Positions 43,739-52,253 of a DNA stretch of 64,000 nt are shown piece after piece. The stretch comes from Lachnospiraceae bacterium (lineage in GTDB: Bacteria > Bacillota > Clostridia > Lachnospirales > Lachnospiraceae). The notes under the pieces are model-generated. The model had not been told where the DNA came from, did not search any database, and worked only from the letters and a program-made list of their open reading frames with translations. The stretch lies in contig SVEF01000001.1 in the NCBI GenBank assembly GCA_015057585.1, positions 1 to 64,000 on the forward strand, written 5' to 3'. Both the position numbers and the translations under genes were made by a program. Each line of letters begins with the position of its first letter. Positions within the stretch are counted from its first letter, which is position 1.

Positions 43739-45370
43739 ATGGAGAAACGAACGTTTCAAAATTATATAGATAAAATCGATGCTGTCCGTTATCTGGATTC
43801 CAACCGGATGCTGAAACTCAGTAAACAGATGCTGTCGGAGGCAAAGCAGGATAAGGATGAGTGCGCGCAGGCATGGGCGAATTATTTTTCGTTGGAAGCC
43901 CGGTATCGTCTGGGAAAACTGGACGAAAAAATGCTGGGTACGGCAGCAAAAGTGCTGCAGGCCTCCAGGACCCACAGCATGCCTGAACTGGAAGCAAAGA
44001 TTTTAAATATGATAGGAATCTTTTTACTGGCACAGGGAGATCATGTTGCCGCACTGGAATATTATCAGATGGCAATGGAAATCACCAAGAAACACCGTTA
44101 TTACGGAAGAGTCCGTGTGTTAAACAATAATATCGGTGATATTTTCATGCGGATGAAGCAGTACAAAGAAGCCCTGGAACTGTTTTTGAAATGCTACGAA
44201 CAGTCTGTTGCCATGTATGAGAAGAAATTGGCTACCGGCAAGGGTGAAATCGGAGTTTATAATATTAACATTGCAGCATTAAACATTGCACAGTGTTATT
44301 GTGAACTCGGAAAGCATGAAGAAAGTCTTGCATGGCTGGAAAAACTCATTCGTGATGAAGAGGGATTTGAAGAGAATTATTATGGTTCCGGCAAAGAGGT
44401 TTTGTATGTGAGGAATTATGCAAAACTGGGCAGGTTCGGTCAGGCAGAGCAGTATATCGAAAATATAATCAAAGCTGCGGAAGACGGAATTGAAGCAATT
44501 GAAATGGCAGAGGAGTATTTGTCTGTTTGCAGGATTTTGATAGAAGTTGATAAACTGGAACAGGCGGACCGTATGCTAAAGGCTGTTCACCGGATTGCGG
44601 GGGAACTGAATTTCTCCACACTTTGGTGCCCGTATTATGAGACAGTCATTGCTTATGCAAAAAAGAAACAGAACACCGCAATGCTTCTTGCGGCATATGA
44701 CAAGTATATGGAATCGCAAAAGAAAAGAGATGCCTTTTTGGAAAAGCAGCAGTACCGCGGCGTAAAAAACAGGCAGGCATTGAATGCTGCGATGCAGAAG
44801 CAGAAAAAAGCAGAGCAGACACAGTTGAATTTGAAACATTTGTCCGAACATGACCCGCTGACCGGATTATACAACCGATATGTTTTAAACAGGGAAAGCA
44901 AGCGCTGGTGGAAGCGGGCAACCGCCAAAGAAAGTACGGTTGGTGTTATTGTAATGGATATCGACTATTTTAAGCAGTATAACGATACATACGGACATTT
45001 AGAGGGTGATGCCTGTATCAAGCGTGTCAGTGATATTATCCGGGATACGATTGGCAGTCGCGGAATCGTAGTCCGCTATGGCGGTGATGAATTTTTCATT
45101 CTTTTACAAGGCAGGAAGACTGAGGAAATTATAGAACTTTCCTGCGCAATCAATTCTCGCCTGAGAACAGAAAAAATACCGCATAACAAGTCGTTGGTTT
45201 CTTCCTATGTTACCGTGAGTCAGGGAATTGCTAACGGAATACCGGAACAGAATCAGACCATGGATGATCTGACAGGCCTGGCAGACAATGCCCTGTATCG
45301 CGCAAAGGAAAAACGACGGGGCTCCATTGGTGTTTATGAAAACAGAGACTATCGCGTGATTACGATGTAA
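43739..45370 (+). CDS. TPR-repeat diguanylate cyclase (GGDEF)
   Basis: A protein of 543 residues. The first 340 hold about six TPR-like helix pairs (for example L-N-N-N-I-G-D-I-F-M-R-M-K-Q-Y-K-E-A-L), then a coiled coil and a GGDEF domain from about residue 370: D-P-L-T-G-L-Y-N-R, D-I-D-Y-F-K-Q-Y-N-D-T-Y-G-H and R-Y-G-G-D-E-F-F. All catalytic residues are present; the RxxD feedback site is absent. No membrane segment or signal is seen, so it is cytosolic and the TPR part probably senses a protein partner. It makes c-di-GMP, which could act on the PelD-like receptor at 11938. ATG at 43739 has AAAAGGAG. Confidence 0.9.
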   Translation: MEKRTFQNYIDKIDAVRYLDSNRMLKLSKQMLSEAKQDKDECAQAWANYFSLEARYRLGKLDEKMLGTAAKVLQASRTHSMPELEAKILNMIGIFLLAQGDHVAALEYYQMAMEITKKHRYYGRVRVLNNNIGDIFMRMKQYKEALELFLKCYEQSVAMYEKKLATGKGEIGVYNINIAALNIAQCYCELGKHEESLAWLEKLIRDEEGFEENYYGSGKEVLYVRNYAKLGRFGQAEQYIENIIKAAEDGIEAIEMAEEYLSVCRILIEVDKLEQADRMLKAVHRIAGELNFSTLWCPYYETVIAYAKKKQNTAMLLAAYDKYMESQKKRDAFLEKQQYRGVKNRQALNAAMQKQKKAEQTQLNLKHLSEHDPLTGLYNRYVLNRESKRWWKRATAKESTVGVIVMDIDYFKQYNDTYGHLEGDACIKRVSDIIRDTIGSRGIVVRYGGDEFFILLQGRKTEEIIELSCAINSRLRTEKIPHNKSLVSSYVTVSQGIANGIPEQNQTMDDLTGLADNALYRAKEKRRGSIGVYENRDYRVITM

Positions 45371-45403
45371 CATGCGCATAAGGACAGAAAATGAGGAAAA
45401 AGA

Positions 45404-46579
45404 ATGTATAGAGCGTTTTTGATTAAGTATGGCGAAATCGGTTTAAAAGGAAAAAACCGTCATGTGTTTGAAAACATGTTAAAAGACCAGATTAAATACC
45501 ATCTGGATCAACTCGGCGAATTTGAGGTCATCAGAGAGCAGGGAAGAATTTTCGTTTCCTGTCCGGAGGAGTATGACTATGAAGAAACCGTGGCTGAATT
45601 ACAAAAGGTGTTTGGCGTAGTCGGCATTTGTCCGGTAGTTGTGGTTGACAGTACCGAATGGGAGACTGTAACGGAAGCGGCACTGGAGTATGTTGATAGG
45701 TTCTATGAGAAAAAAGATTTTACGTTTAAGGTAGAAGCGAAAAGAGCAGATAAGCGATATCCGATGACTTCTCCGGAAATGTGTTGTAAATTGGGAGAAT
45801 CCCTGCTTCGCCGTTTTGAATCATTAAAAGTGGATGTCCATGAGCCACAGGTGCGTGTGTTTGTGGAAGTAAGAACCAAATCCTATATTTATTCTCATAT
45901 CATTCCGGGTCCGGGTGGTATGCCGGTAGGGTCCGGAGGAAAGGCAATGTTACTCCTTTCCGGCGGTATTGACAGTCCGGTAGCCGGATATATGATTGCA
46001 AAGAGAGGGGTGGCACTCGAAGCCACGTATTTCCATGCGCCGCCATATACCAGTGAAAGAGCAAAACAGAAAGTAGTGGATCTGGCAAGAATTATCAGTG
46101 CATATACCGGCCCGATTCGTTTGAATATTGTGAACTTCACAGACATCCAGTTGTATATTTATGAACAGTGTCCGCACGAGCAACTGACGATTATTATGCG
46201 CCGGTACATGATGAAAATTGCGGAAAAACTGGCTCTGGACAGTAAGTGTGACGGCCTGGTTACAGGGGAAAGCATCGGACAGGTAGCCAGCCAGACGATG
46301 AAGAGCCTGATGGCAACCAATGCGGTTTGTACGCTTCCGGTATATCGTCCGTTGATTGCGTTTGATAAGCAGGATATCATTGATATTTCGGAAAAGATTA
46401 AGACCTATGAGACGTCGATTCTTCCATACGAGGATTGTTGTACGATTTTTGTTGCTAAGCATCCGGTAACGCATCCGATTCTTTCTGTCATTGAAAAGTC
46501 GGAAACGCATTTGGAAGAGCAGATTGACCGCCTGATGGAAGAGGCGCTCAGTACAATTGAAGTGGTAAATGTTGGCTGA
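45404..46579 (+). CDS. thiI: tRNA 4-thiouridine synthase ThiI
   Basis: A 391-residue ThiI with ferredoxin-like and THUMP domains and a PP-loop adenylation domain (L-L-S-G-G-I-D-S-P-V-A-G-Y). The C-terminal rhodanese domain found in E. coli is absent, as in Bacillus. It adenylates U8 of tRNA and uses desulfurase-borne sulfur to form s4U. It lies 33 bases after the diguanylate cyclase and ends at a hairpin. Confidence 0.95.
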   Translation: MYRAFLIKYGEIGLKGKNRHVFENMLKDQIKYHLDQLGEFEVIREQGRIFVSCPEEYDYEETVAELQKVFGVVGICPVVVVDSTEWETVTEAALEYVDRFYEKKDFTFKVEAKRADKRYPMTSPEMCCKLGESLLRRFESLKVDVHEPQVRVFVEVRTKSYIYSHIIPGPGGMPVGSGGKAMLLLSGGIDSPVAGYMIAKRGVALEATYFHAPPYTSERAKQKVVDLARIISAYTGPIRLNIVNFTDIQLYIYEQCPHEQLTIIMRRYMMKIAEKLALDSKCDGLVTGESIGQVASQTMKSLMATNAVCTLPVYRPLIAFDKQDIIDISEKIKTYETSILPYEDCCTIFVAKHPVTHPILSVIEKSETHLEEQIDRLMEEALSTIEVVNVG

Positions 46580-46598
46580 TTTAGAGAAAATACAAAAA

Positions 46599-46627
46599 GA
46601 GAATCTCGTAAACCTTGCGAGATTCTC
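46599..46627. terminator. Terminator between thiI and the HPr-like gene
   Basis: GAGAATCTCG (46599-46608) pairs perfectly with CGAGATTCTC (46618-46627), loop of 9. On the minus strand a T run follows, so it ends the HPr-like gene; it may also stop thiI transcripts. Confidence 0.7.
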
Positions 46628-46666
46628 CCCATGTAACTTATTACCCTTATCCGATTTTTGTAGAAG

Positions 46667-46900
46667 TTATTCTACCACGTAAGGTGCCAGTGTATCAAGA
46701 ATAGCACTTACGTTGTCGTCATTATGTATGGTCAGTTCGATTGGCTTAGATAAGTCAAGACTGAAGATACCCATAATGGACTTAGCGTCGATAACATATC
46801 TTCCGGAGATTAAGTCAAAATCGGAATCAAACTTTGTGATTGCATTGACAAAAGCTTTTACTTTGTCGATGGAATCTAAAGAAATCTTAACAGTTGTCAT
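46667..46900 (-). CDS. HPr-family protein lacking the phosphorylatable histidine (Crh-like)
   Basis: A 77-residue HPr-fold protein. The position of His15 of HPr is taken by Ser10 and the H-A-R-P motif is gone, so it cannot carry phosphate in the sugar PTS. The regulatory serine region is kept as A-K-S41-I-M-G-I-F-S-L-D-L, matching Ser46. That combination is seen in Crh of Bacillus, which acts with CcpA in carbon control. The role here is inference. The ATG at 46900 has AGGAGGA; an upstream frame start at 46933 is not needed. Own promoter at 46936-46964. Confidence 0.82.
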   Translation of the reverse strand: MTTVKISLDSIDKVKAFVNAITKFDSDFDLISGRYVIDAKSIMGIFSLDLSKPIELTIHNDDNVSAILDTLAPYVVE

Positions 46901-46935
46901 GGCGTAATCCTCCTTGTAATATTTTCTACACACTT

Positions 46936-46964
46936 ATACTACTTCTTTTCATTGTAAAAAGCAA
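46936..46964 (-). promoter_or_regulatory. Sigma-A promoter of the HPr-like gene
   Basis: On the minus strand TTGCTT (46959-46964) and TAGTAT (46936-46941) are separated by 17 bases, 35 bases before the ATG. Confidence 0.5.
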
Positions 46965-47035
46965 TAGACAAAATTCATAAAATTGTAAGATAATTATTAG
47001 CGAAATGTGTGAAAAATAAAGGTATGCGGCAAAAT

Positions 47036-48370
47036 ATGGTAGAAGGAAAGAAAATTGCATTTTTAACCTTGGGTTGTAAGGTGAATTCATATGAGACGGA
47101 GGCAATGCAGGCGTTACTTGTGAAAGCAGGAGCGGTTTTGGTTGCATTTCAGGAGAAAGCGGACATATATGTGGTAAATACCTGTTCCGTTACGAATATG
47201 GCTGATCGTAAATCGAGGCAGATGCTTCATAAAGCAAGAAAATTGAATCCGGATGCAGTAATCGTAGCAGCAGGATGCTATGCGCAGACGGCAGATGTGA
47301 CTGTTCTGAAGGAAACGGGAATTGATGTCATTGTCGGAAACAATCAGAAGAAAGAGATTGTTTCGATTCTGAACGGATTTTTATGCGGCAAGGCGAATGA
47401 CCGCTTAGATATAGCAAAAGAAACAGAATATGAGGATTTGAGCCTGGATACGCAAATCGAGCGCACAAGAGCATATATTAAGATTCAGGATGGCTGCAAT
47501 CAGTTTTGCAGTTACTGCATTATTCCGTATGCAAGAGGAAGGATCCGCTCCAGGCGGCAGGATGAAGTGGTTGCTGAGGTGAAACGCCTGGCACAGGCGG
47601 GGTACTGTGAAATTGTCCTGACCGGGATTCATTTGTCTTCCTATGGACAACCGGCGGCAGAGGAAACACAGCCTTTGCTTGCACTGATGAAAGAATTGAA
47701 TCAGGTACCGGGAATTGAAAGAATTCGTCTTGGTTCTCTGGAACCACGTATTATTACGGAAGAATTTGTCAAAACTTTAGTTGAATTACAGACCGTGTGT
47801 CCGCATTTTCATCTATCGTTGCAAAGCGGATGTGATTCAGTGCTGAAACGGATGAACCGGAAGTATACGACCGGAGAGTATGCGCAGAGTGTGGAGATTT
47901 TACGGAAGTATTATGAAAATCCTGCGATTACAACCGATATCATTGTCGGTTTTCCACAGGAAACAGAAGAGGAATTTTTGGAAACTGTAGCCTATGCGAA
48001 GAAAATCGGTTTTTCAAAAATCCATGTATTTAAATATTCGAGAAGAAAAGGCACCGTGGCTGACCGGATGACCGGACAGGTACTGGAAGACGTAAAGAAT
48101 GACCGGAGTGAACAATTGTTGTCGGTAGAGGGTGTGCTTTCTGAAGAATACAGAAAACAGATGCTTGGAACGGTGCAAAAAGTGTTGTTTGAAGAAAGCA
48201 GCCGGATTGACGGAGAAGTTTGTCAGGTGGGCTATAATGAACGATATGTAAGAATTGCCGTAAAGACGGAAGAAGATTTGTCAAACCGGATTTTGCCTGT
48301 GCGTATTTCGGAGGCGGCACAGACAGAGGAAACCTTGTTTGGTGAACTGAAGGAAGGTTTTGGCGCCTAA
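47036..48370 (+). CDS. mtaB: tRNA t6A37 methylthiotransferase MtaB
   Basis: A radical SAM methylthiotransferase of about 444 residues. The N-terminal cluster Cys lie in T-L-G-C-K-V-N-S-Y-E, C-S-V-T-N and A-A-G-C-Y-A-Q; the radical SAM cluster is C-N-Q-F-C-S-Y-C, and a TRAM-like domain ends the protein. It converts t6A to ms2t6A in tRNA. The start is uncertain: GTG 47009, ATG 47024 and ATG 47036 are in frame, none with an ideal ribosome site; 47036 gives an N-terminus closest to the family. Confidence 0.92.
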   Translation: MVEGKKIAFLTLGCKVNSYETEAMQALLVKAGAVLVAFQEKADIYVVNTCSVTNMADRKSRQMLHKARKLNPDAVIVAAGCYAQTADVTVLKETGIDVIVGNNQKKEIVSILNGFLCGKANDRLDIAKETEYEDLSLDTQIERTRAYIKIQDGCNQFCSYCIIPYARGRIRSRRQDEVVAEVKRLAQAGYCEIVLTGIHLSSYGQPAAEETQPLLALMKELNQVPGIERIRLGSLEPRIITEEFVKTLVELQTVCPHFHLSLQSGCDSVLKRMNRKYTTGEYAQSVEILRKYYENPAITTDIIVGFPQETEEEFLETVAYAKKIGFSKIHVFKYSRRKGTVADRMTGQVLEDVKNDRSEQLLSVEGVLSEEYRKQMLGTVQKVLFEESSRIDGEVCQVGYNERYVRIAVKTEEDLSNRILPVRISEAAQTEETLFGELKEGFGA

Positions 48371-48395
48371 GGGAACGAGGATTAGGAGGATTGAG

Positions 48396-48653
48396 ATGAA
48401 CGAAATTAACAAAACACAGTTTTTCAGAGTACAAAAAGAAACGCAGCCGGTGGTAAAGGATGTAATCAGCAGTGTTTATGAAGCGCTGTCAGAGCAGGGG
48501 TACAATCCGATTAACCAGATTGTCGGCTATATTATGTCCGGTGACCCAACGTATATTACCAGCCATAACGGGGCAAGAAGCTTGATTATGAAGGTAGAAC
48601 GTGACGAAATTGTGGAAGAATTACTGGGAGACTACATTAAGAATAATTTTTAG
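48396..48653 (+). CDS. ireB: IreB family regulatory phosphoprotein (UPF0297/DUF965)
   Basis: An 85-residue protein with the family core T-Q-x-F-x-V...[27 protein letters not shown]. In Enterococcus IreB is a target of the PASTA kinase IreK and affects cephalosporin resistance. The start at 48396 follows AGGAGGA; the frame is open to 48360 inside mtaB. It is followed by ruvX and a DUF1292 gene, the usual yrzL-yrrK-yrzB order. Confidence 0.93.
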   Translation: MNEINKTQFFRVQKETQPVVKDVISSVYEALSEQGYNPINQIVGYIMSGDPTYITSHNGARSLIMKVERDEIVEELLGDYIKNNF

Positions 48654-48673
48654 GAACAGATGAGGAGTATTGT

Positions 48674-49129
48674 ATGAGAATCATGGGATTGGATTTTGGC
48701 TCGGTTACCGTCGGAGTTGCAATCAGTGATGAACTTTTACTGACTGCCCAGGGGATTGAGACCATCCGTAGAAAACAGGAAAACCAGCTCAGAAAGACAT
48801 ACCAGAGAATTGAGGAATTGATTCAGGAATATGGTGTGGAGCGGATTGTTCTGGGTTATCCGAAGAATATGAACAATACCATTGGAGAAAGAGCATTAAA
48901 GTCCGAAGAAGTAGCAAAGGATTTAGAAAGAAGAACCGGACTTCCGGTAGTACTTTGGGATGAGAGACTGACCACGGTTGCGGCACACCGGGTACTGGAC
49001 CAGGGCTCGGTAGGTTTAAAGCAAAAAATGCAGGTGGTTGATAAATTAGCAGCCGTGTTCATTTTACAGGGCTATTTAGATTATCTTGCAAATAAAAAAG
49101 CAATGGAAGGAAACAAAGAAGATGAGTAA
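48674..49129 (+). CDS. ruvX: RuvX/YqgF pre-16S rRNA nuclease
   Basis: A 151-residue RNase H-like protein with [12 protein letters not shown] at the start, G-Y-P-K-N-M-N-N and D-E-R-L-T-T-V-A-A, the acidic metal-binding residues of the YqgF family. Members help mature the 16S rRNA 5' end; a Holliday-junction role is also proposed. Its stop overlaps the DUF1292 gene start by 8 bases. Confidence 0.93.
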   Translation: MRIMGLDFGSVTVGVAISDELLLTAQGIETIRRKQENQLRKTYQRIEELIQEYGVERIVLGYPKNMNNTIGERALKSEEVAKDLERRTGLPVVLWDERLTTVAAHRVLDQGSVGLKQKMQVVDKLAAVFILQGYLDYLANKKAMEGNKEDE

Positions 49130-49403
49130 GAATCAGGATACGGTAGTAAATTTTACAACTGAGGATGGAGACGTAGCAGTTCTTCGTGTCGTGGAAGAAA
49201 CAAAAATTAACGGAGTAAAGTATCTTCTTGTAGTAGATGAGATTGAAGATGAGGAAGAGGAAGCCCTCATTTTAAGAGAAACTTCGGCTGAAGGTGCAGA
49301 AGAAGCACTTTATGATATTGTAGATGATGAAAAAGAATTAACAGCAGTTGCGGCTATTTTTGAGGAATTGGTCGGTGACCTTGAATTAGTGACGCAGGAG
49401 TAA
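49122..49403 (+). CDS. DUF1292 family protein (YrzB-like)
   Basis: A 93-residue very acidic protein. V-N-F-T-T-E-D-G-D and [11 protein letters not shown] are the DUF1292 features, with a run of Glu/Asp near residues 43-50. The function is unknown. It overlaps ruvX by 8 bases and uses GGAAGGA as a ribosome site, so it is part of the same transcript. Confidence 0.88.
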   Translation: MSKNQDTVVNFTTEDGDVAVLRVVEETKINGVKYLLVVDEIEDEEEEALILRETSAEGAEEALYDIVDDEKELTAVAAIFEELVGDLELVTQE

Positions 49404-49419
49404 AGAACGGAGGGAAAGT

Positions 49420-51141
49420 TTGAGAACTAGAAAGACAGCAGCAAAAACAGAGGCTGCGGAAATTGTTAAAGTGCAGGAAACACCACTTCATGGAGTCAAG
49501 ATTATTCCATTGGGCGGATTAGAGCAGATTGGTATGAATATCACTGCGTACGAATATGAAGATTCCATTATTGTAGTGGATTGTGGTCTGGCATTTCCGG
49601 CGGAGGATATGCTTGGCATCGATCTGGTGATTCCGGATGTCACTTACTTAAAAGAGAATATCGATAAGGTAAAGGGATTTGTGATTACTCATGCACATGA
49701 GGATCATATCGGTTCTCTGCCTTATATTTTACCACAGGTCAATGTGCCGATTTATGCGACAAAGCTTACGATGGGGATCATTGAAAATAAGTTAAAAGAA
49801 CACAATCTGTTAAAACAGACCAAGAGAAAGGTCATCAAGCATGGTCAGTCGGTGAATCTTGGATGTTTCCGGGTGGAATTCATCCGTACCAATCACAGTA
49901 TTGCAGATTCAGCGGCATTTGCCATCCATACTCCGGTTGGCGTGATTGTGCATACCGGCGACTTTAAGGTGGATTACACACCGGTATTCGGCGATGCATT
50001 TGACTTGCAGAGATTTGGTGAAATCGGTAAGAAGGGCGTGCTTGCTTTACTTGCAGATTCCACAAATGCAGAGCGTCCGGGTTATACCATGTCGGAGCGC
50101 ACGGTGGGAAAGACATTTGACAATCTGTTTGCAGAGAATGTCAGTCACAGAATTATTGTGGCTACTTTTGCATCCAATGTTGACCGTGTACAGCAGATTA
50201 TTAATTCTGCAATTAAATATGAAAGAAAAGTGGTAATCGAGGGACGCAGTATGGTGAATATCATTACGACTGCATCAGAACTTGGCTACATCAATATACC
50301 GGAGGGCATTTTAATTGACATCGAGCAGATTAAAAATTATCCGCCGGAAAAACTGGTACTGATTACAACCGGAAGCCAGGGTGAAGCCATGGCGGCATTG
50401 TCCCGCATGGCGGCAAGTATACACAGAAAGGTTTCCATTGTACCGGGCGATGTGGTTATTTTGAGTTCTACCCCGATTCCGGGAAATGAAAAGCATGTAT
50501 CCAAGGTAATCAATGAACTTTCCATGAAAGGTGCAAAGGTAATCTTCCAGGATACCCATGTATCCGGCCATGCATGTCAGGAGGAACTGAAGTTAATCTA
50601 TGCCCTGACGAAACCGAAATATGCGATTCCGGTCCATGGTGAGTACCGTCATATGGTACGCCATGCTGAACTGGCACAGGAAATGGGTGTGGATAAAGAT
50701 AACGTATTTGTTCTCTCACCGGGGGATGTGCTTGAAATGGAAGCAGACCGGGCGAAGGTGGTAGATAAGGTAATGGCACAGGGCATTTTGGTTGACGGTC
50801 TTGGTGTCGGAGATGTCGGAAATATTGTGTTACGCGACCGTCAGCATTTATCAGAGAACGGACTTTTGGTTGTTGTAGTGACCCTGCAGAAGTACACCAA
50901 CTGTATTCTCTCGGGACCGGATATCGTATCGAGAGGTTTTGTGTATGTCAGAGAGTCTGAAAACCTTTTGGACGAGGCGAAAAATGTTGTGGAAGATGCA
51001 CTTGATAAATGCTTGAACAGAAACAGCGCAGACTGGGGCAAAATGAAGAATCTGATTAAGGATTCTCTTGGTGACTTTGTTTGGAAACGCACAAAGAGAA
51101 GACCGATGATTCTTCCGATTATTGTAGAAGTGGACGCATAA
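49420..51141 (+). CDS. rnj: Ribonuclease J
   Basis: A 573-residue beta-CASP metallo-beta-lactamase nuclease. The zinc motif H-A-H-E-D-H-I-G is near residue 90, A-D-S-T-N-A and the beta-CASP motifs follow, and H-V-S-G-H-A and P-V-H-G-E-Y-R-H complete the active site. It acts as 5' exonuclease and endonuclease in RNA decay and maturation. The start is TTG at 49420 with GGAGGG 6 bases upstream; no ATG fits. It follows DUF1292 by 16 bases. Confidence 0.95.
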   Translation: MRTRKTAAKTEAAEIVKVQETPLHGVKIIPLGGLEQIGMNITAYEYEDSIIVVDCGLAFPAEDMLGIDLVIPDVTYLKENIDKVKGFVITHAHEDHIGSLPYILPQVNVPIYATKLTMGIIENKLKEHNLLKQTKRKVIKHGQSVNLGCFRVEFIRTNHSIADSAAFAIHTPVGVIVHTGDFKVDYTPVFGDAFDLQRFGEIGKKGVLALLADSTNAERPGYTMSERTVGKTFDNLFAENVSHRIIVATFASNVDRVQQIINSAIKYERKVVIEGRSMVNIITTASELGYINIPEGILIDIEQIKNYPPEKLVLITTGSQGEAMAALSRMAASIHRKVSIVPGDVVILSSTPIPGNEKHVSKVINELSMKGAKVIFQDTHVSGHACQEELKLIYALTKPKYAIPVHGEYRHMVRHAELAQEMGVDKDNVFVLSPGDVLEMEADRAKVVDKVMAQGILVDGLGVGDVGNIVLRDRQHLSENGLLVVVVTLQKYTNCILSGPDIVSRGFVYVRESENLLDEAKNVVEDALDKCLNRNSADWGKMKNLIKDSLGDFVWKRTKRRPMILPIIVEVDA

Positions 51142-51161
51142 TACAGAAAGGAAGTGTAAGT

Positions 51162-51569
51162 ATGGCGCAGAAGGGATCGGCAACTAAAGTAACCATGGAT
51201 ATTGTGGGCTTTATTTTGCACCTGTTATTAAACATTATATTTTATGCTGTTGTCATTTTTGCAATCTACAAGGTCGGAATTACGGTAAAAGATTTTTGCT
51301 TTCAGGTGTTTGGAAATACAACGATGGATGCGGAACCGGGCATTAATGTAGAAATTGTAATCAAGGAAGGTGCTTCGACGATGGAAGTGGCATCTGCACT
51401 GGAAATGAACCGCATTATCCCAAATCGCTATTCCTTTTTCTTAAAAGTACAATTGTTAAAGCACAAAATTTTGGCAGGAACCTATCTGCTCAATACGTCA
51501 ATGACGTATGATGAGATACTGGAGCAAATTACGAATTATGCTAACGCCATTGTAGTTGAGGAGGAATGA
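51162..51569 (+). CDS. MltG-like membrane protein without the transglycosylase domain
   Basis: A 135-residue protein with one membrane helix (about residues 14-36) and then a region that matches only the LysM-like subdomain of MltG: V-x-I-V-I-K-E-G-A-S-T-M-E-V-A, N-R-I-I-P-N, and L-A-G-T-Y-L-L-N-T-S-M-T. The catalytic domain (about 200 residues) is missing and no frame continues it. In B. subtilis the same place (yrrL, before yrrM) holds full MltG. It may bind glycan or regulate the cell-wall machinery; function unknown. The start at 51162 has AAAGGAAG; a frame open to 51081 overlaps rnj. Confidence 0.75.
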   Translation: MAQKGSATKVTMDIVGFILHLLLNIIFYAVVIFAIYKVGITVKDFCFQVFGNTTMDAEPGINVEIVIKEGASTMEVASALEMNRIIPNRYSFFLKVQLLKHKILAGTYLLNTSMTYDEILEQITNYANAIVVEEE

Positions 51570-51576
51570 GGATAAC

Positions 51577-52236
51577 ATGATAGTAGAACCGAGACTGGTA
51601 GAGTATCTGAATTCCCTGGAAACGGAACTTCCGGAACATTTACGTAAATTGGAGGAATATGCCATCACGCATGAGGTGCCGATTATACGGAAAGAAGCGC
51701 AGAGTTTCTTACGGTTCCTGGTGGAATTAAAACAACCAAAGCGGATTTTAGAGGTGGGAACGGCAATTGGCTTTTCCGCCTCTTTGCTGTGTGAATATAT
51801 GCCACAGGATTGTAGGCTGACGACCATTGAAAAGGTACCGATGCGGATTGTGGAAGCGGAAAAAAATCTGGCTGCATTGAAAAGAAGCGCAGACGTGACT
51901 TTCCTGACAGGAGATGCAGAAGAGGTATTAAAGGAACTGTGTGAAAAAGGAGAGCAGTTTGATTTTGTATTTATGGATGCGGCAAAAGGACAGTATATGA
52001 GTTTTTTAAAGAGTATTCTGCCAATGTTGCCTCCGGGGGCTATTCTGGTGACGGATAATGTATTGCAGGAAGGCTCCATCATTGAGTCAAAATACTCGAT
52101 TACACGAAGAGACCGGACCATTCACGTGAGAATGCGGGAATATTTGTATGAATTAAAGCATAATGATTTGTTGACTACGTCGATTGTGGCAGTAGGAGAC
52201 GGAATGGCGCTAAGCGTAAAACGCCGTGAAGTTTGA
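51577..52236 (+). CDS. trmR: O-methyltransferase, TrmR/YrrM-type (tRNA 5-hydroxyuridine methyltransferase)
   Basis: A 219-residue class I methyltransferase of the O-methyltransferase 3 family. SAM motif I is I-L-E-V-G-T-A-I-G-F-S-A, and the metal-binding D-F-V-F-M-D-A-A-K and D-N-V-L are seen. Bacillus TrmR converts ho5U34 to mo5U in tRNA. Position before a U32 peptidase-like gene matches yrrM-yrrN, which supports that call over a generic catechol-type enzyme. Confidence 0.82.
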   Translation: MIVEPRLVEYLNSLETELPEHLRKLEEYAITHEVPIIRKEAQSFLRFLVELKQPKRILEVGTAIGFSASLLCEYMPQDCRLTTIEKVPMRIVEAEKNLAALKRSADVTFLTGDAEEVLKELCEKGEQFDFVFMDAAKGQYMSFLKSILPMLPPGAILVTDNVLQEGSIIESKYSITRRDRTIHVRMREYLYELKHNDLLTTSIVAVGDGMALSVKRREV

Positions 52237-52253
52237 AAGGAGAACCGTGAAAT

